From Bacilli bacterium (GTDB lineage Bacteria; Bacillota_I; Bacilli_A; RFN20; CAG-826), in NCBI GenBank assembly GCA_017447305.1, contig JAFSNY010000051.1:1-53626 (forward strand): DNA of 53,626 nucleotides, written 5' to 3'. Shown here piece by piece: positions 35,124-42,943 of this stretch (positions are counted from its first letter, which is position 1; the number at the start of each line of letters is the position of its first letter). Position numbers and translations under genes: made by a program. The notes below the pieces were generated by a model, which saw only the letters and a program-made list of their open reading frames with translations, did not search any database and had not been told where the DNA came from.

Positions 35124-37700
35124 ATGAAGAAAAAGATTATTATTTCTACTCTATTCCTTGCTTGTTTGATTATTTCTAGTTGTCAAACAAACAATCGCCA
35201 ATCTTCTGAATCTGATGATGTCGAAAGACCAAATAGCCAGGGAAGCGTTATTGATTATGATGTTGAGTATTATAACAATAATGATTTTAACAACTACGTT
35301 TTAAACGGCAATTCTATTATTGACAATCAATGGGAAAATTATGGAATTTCTTCTCCATATATTCTCCGTTATAACGGAATGTATTATCTATACTCATCAA
35401 CAACGGTTAATGACACTGTAAGTGGTGTTCGTGCATGGAAATCTAGGGATTTAATTCATTGGGAAAAAGTGATAACCGAAGGACTTAAACCGGGGTATGT
35501 TGTTGCTCATACTGTCGGCGCTACTTTAAATGCCCGCGCTCCTGAAGTGTATTACTATGCCGGAAGTTTTTACATGTTCGAGTCCTACAATAAAGGAAGT
35601 GGGCATTTTGTTTTAAAAAGCGATTCTCCAGAAGGGCCATTTGTTTCATTAACCAACGGAGCTATTGATTCACTTTATGATGGAACATTGGTTTTTGACA
35701 AAGATGAAAACCCATATTTTGTTACCGCTCATAAAAACAACATTAATATTTCCACCATGGAAAGTATCAATTCCATTATTGAGACTGAATTAGTGGTCAA
35801 AGGAACTGATTCTTATAGCGGTTTATATGCTGAATCACCATCTATATTTGAACATATAGGTAAATATTATTTGCTTTATTCGTCCGGATACAGCACAACG
35901 GATGGTTATCAAATTAATTATGCTGTTAGTGATGGATGGGAAAATGAAACTCCAGGCGGATTTGCTCAGTCATTTAAAAAGGGTGCCTCAGATAGATTAT
36001 TGCTGAACGCGGATAAGAATAATGGTTTTACTGGTTTAGGACATCCTTCTGTATTTTTAGGACCAGATTTAGATAGCTACTATGTTACTTACGATTGTTT
36101 AGATGATAATTTATCTAATCGTTTCAGTATGAATATTGATCGATTAATCATGGATGGCGATTTATTATCAACTTCTCATAACCGATATAATTCTATTAGA
36201 CCAAAAATGGCTGATTTTGTAAGTGAAGATGGTTCTAATTTGGTCGATGATGGCGATTTCTTGCTTTCAGATGTTACTAGCGACAGCACATTCTCCGTTG
36301 AGTATAACTTTAAAAATGCTGATAAATCCAAACTAGTGTTCTCTTATGTTGACAGAGACAACTATGGTTATGTTGCTGTTAATATGAATTCTTCTATCGC
36401 CCTACACAAAGTTAGCAATGGTAATGATGAGTTAATTGAAGAAGTTGAATTTTATCATTATTTTTCCAATGGCGATTTGCATACAATTCGTCTATCTTAT
36501 CGCGATAAGAAGTTTGACTTGCATTTTGAAAATTCACTTAAGATTTCCAACTTAGATGTAGAGTTAAGCGGAGGAAAAATCGGTTATTTAAAGAGCGACG
36601 AATTAGAAATCAATTACACATGTTTTTCAAATGTAGCTAGAGGGCTAAGCGATCAAATTGAAATTAAACAATCAAATATGACTATTCCTGCTAATGCATA
36701 TATGAAAGATAATCAAATTGATGGATTGTCTTCTTATTTGTTCAACCATGAAAGCGGAGTTTATTCTCGTGAAGAAGATGAATACAAAAATGTCGGGGAA
36801 TTAAAGTTTAACCAGAAATATGATTACGCAAGATACTTAGTTAATTTCAATAAATCTGGTAGGTATGCCCTCGAGATGACCATGGACAAAGATAATCTAG
36901 ACAAAGATATCATTTTTGAAATTGATGATAAAAAGGATGTTGAACTACATATTCCAAACATCAATGAAGTTGACAAAGATGTTGTCACTATTAGGCTTGG
37001 CGATTTCAATATCGAACAAGGCATCCATCAATTTAAGATTCAAAACAATAGCCACGAGTTATCGTTTATTTCATTTAGATTTGTTCCTCAAAGTGAAAAA
37101 GGATATTCATTATTAGCGACACTTAAAAATGAAAAATCAGTCAGAGGAATGGTTTTTGGCACAGATTCTAGATGGAACTTTATCGATGAGAAGATGGTTT
37201 CTTACGACAATCACAGAAATATCGCTTTAACCGAAGAGAATGGTTTGAGTGATTTAAATATGAGTGTAGATATCGCTTTGACTGGCAGCAGTTCTATCTT
37301 CGCAGAATCTAAACAGTCTGGAATCATCTTTAGATGTAATAATTATGTATCTTATAAAGATTATCTTGATAAATATTCTGATTTAGCAATGTGGAACAAT
37401 CGTTTCTATGAACTTCAAGGGTATTATTTAGCTTTTACCTCTAGGAAGATTGAGCTCTATCGTTTCAATGGCGATTTTAATCACTACAATATTCTTGATT
37501 CACTCGATTATGATTTCGGAAGCCGCGTGAATAGAAATGTCATTATGAAAATCAAAGGTAATCAGTTTGATTTATTTATTGATAACCAATTTGTTAAGTC
37601 TTATTACGACGCTCAAGCATTTACTTCTGGATCGGTTGGGGTATACACCACTGGCGCAGAAGTGACATATCAAAATTTAAAAATACAATCAACATTCTAA
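35124..37700 (+). CDS. GH43-fold lipoprotein, catalytic base replaced
   Basis: The 858-residue lipoprotein (ISSC lipobox, Cys about 20) shares the domain order of its neighbours: GH43 propeller (about 65-380), CBM6-like sandwich (about 570-655) and LamG-like domain (about 670-858). The conserved ADPYI of the catalytic base reads SSPYI, so the Asp is Ser. The pKa-setting Asp remains (YDGTLVFDKD), as does the acid Glu (YAESPSI) and the His of GLGHPS. It is thus half-preserved between the intact enzyme at 37715 and the eroded one at 32604. It may bind or hold substrate; weak activity cannot be excluded. It begins nine bases after the preceding stop. Confidence 0.87.
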   Translation: MKKKIIISTLFLACLIISSCQTNNRQSSESDDVERPNSQGSVIDYDVEYYNNNDFNNYVLNGNSIIDNQWENYGISSPYILRYNGMYYLYSSTTVNDTVSGVRAWKSRDLIHWEKVITEGLKPGYVVAHTVGATLNARAPEVYYYAGSFYMFESYNKGSGHFVLKSDSPEGPFVSLTNGAIDSLYDGTLVFDKDENPYFVTAHKNNINISTMESINSIIETELVVKGTDSYSGLYAESPSIFEHIGKYYLLYSSGYSTTDGYQINYAVSDGWENETPGGFAQSFKKGASDRLLLNADKNNGFTGLGHPSVFLGPDLDSYYVTYDCLDDNLSNRFSMNIDRLIMDGDLLSTSHNRYNSIRPKMADFVSEDGSNLVDDGDFLLSDVTSDSTFSVEYNFKNADKSKLVFSYVDRDNYGYVAVNMNSSIALHKVSNGNDELIEEVEFYHYFSNGDLHTIRLSYRDKKFDLHFENSLKISNLDVELSGGKIGYLKSDELEINYTCFSNVARGLSDQIEIKQSNMTIPANAYMKDNQIDGLSSYLFNHESGVYSREEDEYKNVGELKFNQKYDYARYLVNFNKSGRYALEMTMDKDNLDKDIIFEIDDKKDVELHIPNINEVDKDVVTIRLGDFNIEQGIHQFKIQNNSHELSFISFRFVPQSEKGYSLLATLKNEKSVRGMVFGTDSRWNFIDEKMVSYDNHRNIALTEENGLSDLNMSVDIALTGSSSIFAESKQSGIIFRCNNYVSYKDYLDKYSDLAMWNNRFYELQGYYLAFTSRKIELYRFNGDFNHYNILDSLDYDFGSRVNRNVIMKIKGNQFDLFIDNQFVKSYYDAQAFTSGSVGVYTTGAEVTYQNLKIQSTF

Positions 37701-37714
37701 TTGGAGGTTTCGTT

Positions 37715-40186
37715 ATGCCTGAAAAAAATATTTTAGATGAATCCAAAGGTTACAAAATTAAAGACAACAAAGTCCGCTATTTTGATAATATTCGCTTTAA
37801 TAATTTCGATAATGGTGGATTTGATACTAGTGTTGTCAAAGGACAATTCCCTACAGGGTGTGCTGATCCATACATTATGAGATATAACGGCATGTACTAT
37901 CTTTATGTAACCACCAGTGGTCTTACCAATTACGGATTGCGTGCATGGAAATCAAGAGATTTGCTCAATTGGGTACAATGTCAAGGAAAAGGACTCCCTC
38001 TAGGCTATGTTATTGATAACAAAGATGAAAATGGAAGATATACGCAAAATGCCTATGCTCCAGAAGTTTATTATTTTAATGGGAAATTCTATATGATTAT
38101 TTCTCCGGGTCCAGAAGCGGTTTCCGAGTTTCGTGGTCATCGTATATTGGTGGCCGATAATCCTGAGGGGCCATTCGAAGCTCATAGTGAACAAATTGAT
38201 CGTCGAATTGACGGAACGTTGTTAATTGATGATGATGAATCGATATATTTTGGCCATGCCACCCCATTTGGCATTACCATCCATGAAATCAGTAACATGA
38301 AAGATCTTGGCGATGGTGCATTAATTAAAGCAAGTGATGGCACCGGAGCGTGGACTGAAGGACCGGGATTTTTAAAGGTTAGAGGTCATTATTATTTAAC
38401 TTATACTGGATGTCATTATCAAACACCTGGATATCAAGTTATTTATGCTGAAACAGATAGATTAGATAAAACTGATATCCAAACTGTTGCTGATTCGTTT
38501 AAAAGAGGGGCAAACCGTGTTGTTTTATTAAACTGCGATAAGGATGAAGGACATGTTGGACTAGGACACTCCATAAATTTCATGGGCCCAGATTTAGATA
38601 GCTATTATATTTGTTATCACAATCTCGATGTCTTATATAAAGATGGAATGACACATCGTTCATTTAATATTGATAGGCTGTTAATTAAGGACGGATTGAT
38701 GACTTCTGCGCAAAACCTAAAGGGAACCGTTTATCCACGTTGGCCTATGTTTGAATCTTATGGACTTGATGGATTTGAACAATCTAAGCACCTCTTATTA
38801 TCAAAAAAAGATGGTAAAAGAAGATTCTCTGCTGAATTCAACTCTAAAGGTGGAAAAGACATCAAATATTTATTCTCATATATTGACGAAAAGAACTATT
38901 GTTATATCCACCCTCTATACAATGACCATCTAATCAAGTGCGTTGAAGTTAAAGATGGAAAAGAAAAATTATTAGGCGAAGGAAAACTTAAATATTTATA
39001 TTCCATTGATGATAATCAAACGATTCGTATAGCCTATGATGGAAAATTAAATGTATATTTCAATAACCTATTAAAAATTTCATTGGATATCAATGTTTCA
39101 AAAGGAAAGATTGGATACATGTATTTATCTGATGATATTGAAATTGGTTACAGCGCAATTTCTGATGAAGCAAATGGAAGTTCGGATAGACACGAATATA
39201 AACAAGCGTTAGGAGAAATCCCGGCCTCTTTATATCTTGACGAGGAAGGGCAATATCAATTAAAAGAAAAAGAACCCCAACCATTAGAAGGTCTTAACAG
39301 CGAATATAGCTACACCAAAGAGGTCGTTTTTAAAGATAAATATGATTTTGTAAGGTATTTACTTAACTTCAAAGAAGATGATAATTACGGCCTTGTTTTA
39401 GCGTTAAGAAAGGAACATCTAGGAAAATCATTACTAATAGAATTTGATGATGAGCCAGATCAAATAATCAAACTGCCTGAACCATTCCAAACCAGCGAAG
39501 ATATTGTAAAAGTATTTATCAAGTTAGATAAGAAGATTAAAAAAGGTCTTCACTTATTAAAGATTCAGAGTGTTGAAGAAGGATTCTCTCTTATTTCCTT
39601 TAGATTCTCGCCATATCTTACTCAATTTGACTACGATAGCAAACTAAAGGAAGACACATTTGGTATTCATTTTGTCACCCCGGGTTATTGCCATAATAAG
39701 GAAGATGCTGAACTAGTAGTGGAAGGAAGAAGAGATTTTGCCTTCATTTCTCATCAAAGATTAATTGATGTCACTATGGAGGCAGATATTCGTCTCGACT
39801 CAGTTACAGAAGAAAAAGGATCTATCGGATTAATGATTAGGCAAAATAATTACGCTTATTCTGATGTCCCAAAACAAAACTTTAAAGATGCAAATACACA
39901 TATTCAGGGTTATTATTTGGAAGTAAAACCGAATAAAGTTGCTCTTAACAGATATAACTTTGGAGATGTCAAGTCTTATGAATTGATTCATAAAGATTTT
40001 GACAATCTCTTAGGTCAATATCATCACTATCAAATTGATGTTATAGGCAATGTTTTTACCATTTATATGGATAAAAAATTACTGTTTAGCGTTTCTGATC
40101 CACTTGCTTTTGAGACGGGAGCAGCAAGTTTATATTCGTATAGATGTAAAGGCGCCTACAAGAATATAAAAGTTAGAGGCAAATAA
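37715..40186 (+). CDS. Cytoplasmic GH43 glycoside hydrolase with intact active site
   Basis: The 823-residue protein has no signal peptide. Its GH43 domain (about 35-350) keeps the base Asp (TGCADPYIMRYNGMYYLY), the modulating Asp (RRIDGTLLIDDDE), the acid Glu (WTEGPGFLKV) and the His in VGLGHSINFMGPDLDSYY. CBM6-like (about 540-630) and LamG-like (about 650-823) domains follow, as in the two paralogues before it. GH43 enzymes are mainly beta-xylosidases, alpha-L-arabinofuranosidases or arabinanases. Being cytoplasmic, it should cut the oligosaccharides brought in by the ABC transporter. A TTGGAGG site precedes ATG 37715. Binding modules on an intracellular enzyme are unusual and suggest descent from a secreted one. 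Confidence 0.92.
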   Translation: MPEKNILDESKGYKIKDNKVRYFDNIRFNNFDNGGFDTSVVKGQFPTGCADPYIMRYNGMYYLYVTTSGLTNYGLRAWKSRDLLNWVQCQGKGLPLGYVIDNKDENGRYTQNAYAPEVYYFNGKFYMIISPGPEAVSEFRGHRILVADNPEGPFEAHSEQIDRRIDGTLLIDDDESIYFGHATPFGITIHEISNMKDLGDGALIKASDGTGAWTEGPGFLKVRGHYYLTYTGCHYQTPGYQVIYAETDRLDKTDIQTVADSFKRGANRVVLLNCDKDEGHVGLGHSINFMGPDLDSYYICYHNLDVLYKDGMTHRSFNIDRLLIKDGLMTSAQNLKGTVYPRWPMFESYGLDGFEQSKHLLLSKKDGKRRFSAEFNSKGGKDIKYLFSYIDEKNYCYIHPLYNDHLIKCVEVKDGKEKLLGEGKLKYLYSIDDNQTIRIAYDGKLNVYFNNLLKISLDINVSKGKIGYMYLSDDIEIGYSAISDEANGSSDRHEYKQALGEIPASLYLDEEGQYQLKEKEPQPLEGLNSEYSYTKEVVFKDKYDFVRYLLNFKEDDNYGLVLALRKEHLGKSLLIEFDDEPDQIIKLPEPFQTSEDIVKVFIKLDKKIKKGLHLLKIQSVEEGFSLISFRFSPYLTQFDYDSKLKEDTFGIHFVTPGYCHNKEDAELVVEGRRDFAFISHQRLIDVTMEADIRLDSVTEEKGSIGLMIRQNNYAYSDVPKQNFKDANTHIQGYYLEVKPNKVALNRYNFGDVKSYELIHKDFDNLLGQYHHYQIDVIGNVFTIYMDKKLLFSVSDPLAFETGAASLYSYRCKGAYKNIKVRGK

Positions 40187-40201
40187 AAGGAGGAGTTTTT
40201 A

Positions 40202-42697
40202 ATGAAAAAAGCGATTAAAAACCTATTTATTATCTTAACAAGCACTTTGGTGACTCTTTCGATGACTTCCTGCAATAAGAAAGCGCCGACACCTAGTGAA
40301 TCAACTGTTTCTGAGTCGAAAGAATCAGAATCTAATGAATCGACAGAATCGAAACCTGATGAATCAACAGAGCCAAAATCTGAAGAATCAACAGAATCGT
40401 CACACAGCGACGGCACTTCAGAAGTTCACGACCACACATATGATGGGTATGAACATGATGAAACAAGTCACTGGCAAGTGTGTTCTATTTGTGGCGAAAG
40501 TACAGCAAAAGAAAACCATAGAGGTGGTACAAGCACCTGCACACAAAAAGCGATTTGTGATGTTTGCGGAGCAGAATATGGTGAATTAGACGAACACCAA
40601 TATGGTGAATGGGAATTTGTTGATGGTGAAGAAAATCACTTTAAAGAATGCTCTGTTTGTCATGATAAAGTTTATGAACAGCATAGTTTTGTTCTTGAAG
40701 TAGTTTCTGAAGATGCATTGAAAGGCGAACTTGATACTTCTTGTGATGGTTCAAATACATATTACAAGTCCTGTGTCTGTGGTGCTCATTCACATAACGA
40801 AGAAGATACATTTGTTGTTGATAATCACCACGAATATACAGTGGAAGAGGTGCTAGAAGGAGATGTGAATCTCATTTCTCCTGCCACATGTGAAGAGGCA
40901 GCTGTTTATGGAAAGGTTTGTGAACATTGTCACACCGCATTCTCTACTGAATTAACCTTTGAGAGTGGTGATCCAAAAGGACACACATTAGAACATTTTG
41001 AAGAATTATTATCATTCTCTCAATATCATTCTGAATATTATCACTGTAAAGAATGCGATAAATATTTTGCTGATGCTGACGGAACTATTGAAAAAGATAT
41101 CGACGAAATATTTGATGATACAAAGGCTCAATATGGAGATGATGAATATGGAACAGAAGAAAAACCATATTTAATTGCTGACAAAGCAGACTTATCTGCG
41201 ATGAGAAGTGAAATCAATGGTTCTAAAGATACTTTTGAAGGGAAATATATCAGCCTAGTTGCAGACCTAGATTATGAAGAAGAGGAATTCACAAGCGTTA
41301 TTGGTGTCGGAACCAAAAACAACTGTTTCAAAGGGACCTTTGATGGTCAAAACCACATCATTTCTGGATTATCATTAACAAGAGAAGCTGGATGTTTAGC
41401 CTTATTTGGTAATGCTATTGGCGCAACTATTAAAAATCTTAAATTAGATAATATTGATTTCTATGCTAATTCTGAAACAGCAAACACTGCTCAAAGAGTA
41501 GCTGGATTTGTTGGAAGAGCCGAGAATGTCACCATCGAAAACTGTCACGTCTTAGGCGGAAGTATTAATGGTTCTAAACAAAATGGCGGCATCGTTGGTG
41601 TCCTCATTAATGGTGGCGTTATTAGAAATTGCTCTAACGCTGCTTCCGTATCAACAAGCGACATTGGTTCTGGCGGTATCGTTGGTGTTATTTTAAGAAC
41701 TGGCGATTTAGGCGGAGAAGCGATAATTGAAAATTGCACTAATTATGGCGTAATCACTGCAGGCACAAAAGGTGTTGGCGGAATCCTCGGTATCGTTATG
41801 CGTAACAGCGATAAAGATCAAGTAGGAGTGACCAATGTTGTTGGCTGCAAAAACGAAGGAGCCATCAATGCCGGTAATTCCGATGGCGCAGCAGGTATTG
41901 TTGGATGGCATAATGAACCTGCTGGAGTATTAAATGTCTCCTACTGTTCTAATGCTGGAAGAGTTTATCGCGCCGCGGGTGGTTATGGTACTGCTGGTAT
42001 TCTAGGAATTAATATTAATAACGCCGTTGTTCATATTTCTAAATGTAAAAATACAGGAGATATTTCTGCACTAGGTGCCCAGTATGTTGGTGGAATTATC
42101 GGATTAGGAAGAGTTCCAAATGATAACACCATCACAGATTGCTATAATTCAGGCAATGTTGAAGGTTCGCAGAAAGCTAATGTCGGTTTTATTGCTGGCT
42201 GTAATAGAAACACAATTAGTAATGTTGAAGTCGATAAAAGTGCTGTTGCTAAATCCTCTGATGGATTAGAAATCACTGCAGGAGAAGCCATTGATCCTAA
42301 GGCAACAGGCAATGCTTCATACAACTATGTCTATGGCGCCCAGGATAATAATGGCAAAACTGTAGTGGAATCCACTCGTACTATTACTCCTATAGAAGTA
42401 TCATTTACTATCAACTATGCCACTGAATTTGGCTATTCTGTTTATCTAATTGGTAGTTTCAATAGATGGAGCGATGAAAGCGAAAAGGCCGATAATAGAT
42501 ATCAATTAACTTGGAACGAAGGTAATGATTGGACTGGAACATTCGTCTTTGCAGAAGGCGACACTATTGAATTTAAAGCAGTAATTGCAGGTAGTGGATT
42601 TGATCAAGCCATTACTACTTGGGAAAGCGGTTCAAATAGAACCTTGGTTATATCCTCTGAAATGGAAAGAAACCAAGTTCTAAATTGGCAAGCATAA
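40202..42697 (+). CDS. Lipoprotein with Ser/Glu linker, Cys-rich domain, GLUG repeats and CBM20
   Basis: The 831-residue lipoprotein (SMTSC, Cys about 24) is followed by an acidic Ser/Glu-rich linker (about 33-75). A cysteine/histidine-rich part (about 78-300) holds repeated pairs: CSIC, CDVC, CSVC, CVC, CEHC and CKEC, each near HxxxxW or HY text, a zinc-ribbon-like pattern of bacterial surface proteins. GLUG repeats (about 310-690) share the block layout of the other paralogues. The C-terminus (about 730-831: YSVYLIGSFNRWSDESEK, then FKAVIAGSGF and WESGSNRTLVI) matches CBM20, the starch-binding module. It closes the uptake operon just before a strong terminator. It is probably a cell-surface glycan binder; no catalytic domain is visible. 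Confidence 0.88.
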   Translation: MKKAIKNLFIILTSTLVTLSMTSCNKKAPTPSESTVSESKESESNESTESKPDESTEPKSEESTESSHSDGTSEVHDHTYDGYEHDETSHWQVCSICGESTAKENHRGGTSTCTQKAICDVCGAEYGELDEHQYGEWEFVDGEENHFKECSVCHDKVYEQHSFVLEVVSEDALKGELDTSCDGSNTYYKSCVCGAHSHNEEDTFVVDNHHEYTVEEVLEGDVNLISPATCEEAAVYGKVCEHCHTAFSTELTFESGDPKGHTLEHFEELLSFSQYHSEYYHCKECDKYFADADGTIEKDIDEIFDDTKAQYGDDEYGTEEKPYLIADKADLSAMRSEINGSKDTFEGKYISLVADLDYEEEEFTSVIGVGTKNNCFKGTFDGQNHIISGLSLTREAGCLALFGNAIGATIKNLKLDNIDFYANSETANTAQRVAGFVGRAENVTIENCHVLGGSINGSKQNGGIVGVLINGGVIRNCSNAASVSTSDIGSGGIVGVILRTGDLGGEAIIENCTNYGVITAGTKGVGGILGIVMRNSDKDQVGVTNVVGCKNEGAINAGNSDGAAGIVGWHNEPAGVLNVSYCSNAGRVYRAAGGYGTAGILGININNAVVHISKCKNTGDISALGAQYVGGIIGLGRVPNDNTITDCYNSGNVEGSQKANVGFIAGCNRNTISNVEVDKSAVAKSSDGLEITAGEAIDPKATGNASYNYVYGAQDNNGKTVVESTRTITPIEVSFTINYATEFGYSVYLIGSFNRWSDESEKADNRYQLTWNEGNDWTGTFVFAEGDTIEFKAVIAGSGFDQAITTWESGSNRTLVISSEMERNQVLNWQA

Positions 42698-42720
42698 CGA
42701 TATAAACAAACAATTCTAGG

Positions 42721-42745
42721 AAGGCGGCGAACCCGCCTTTCTTTT
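42721..42745 (+). terminator. Intrinsic terminator of the sugar-uptake operon
   Basis: AAGGCGG (42721-42727), loop CGAAC and CCGCCTT (42733-42739) form a G+C-rich hairpin followed by TCTTTT. It lies 24 bases past the stop of the CBM20 lipoprotein gene and ends the 16-kb plus-strand operon. Confidence 0.9.
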
Positions 42746-42795
42746 AGGTTTATAAAAAACTATGATTAATTTTTTATAAAAAACAACAAAATAAG

Positions 42796-42812
42796 CAAAA
42801 ATAATTTTCATA
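42796..42812. promoter_or_regulatory. Exact copy of the shared 17-base motif upstream of the SGNH lipoprotein gene
   Basis: AAAAATAATTTTCATAA here is identical to 20445-20461. It lies 131 bases before ATG 42944. I see no convincing -35/-10 pair for that gene; weak TATATT and TATAAG boxes occur at 42912 and 42925. The rest of the 246-base gap holds only the terminator. Confidence 0.4.
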
Positions 42813-42943
42813 AAAATAGTCTTTGTATCTTCAAATAGTGACTAAAAATGAAAAAATATTTCTAAATTATTTATCGCATGTTATCATTGAATTGAAAAAA
42901 AGTTTAAAAATTATATTTTTAGATTATAAGAGAGGTCATTTAT

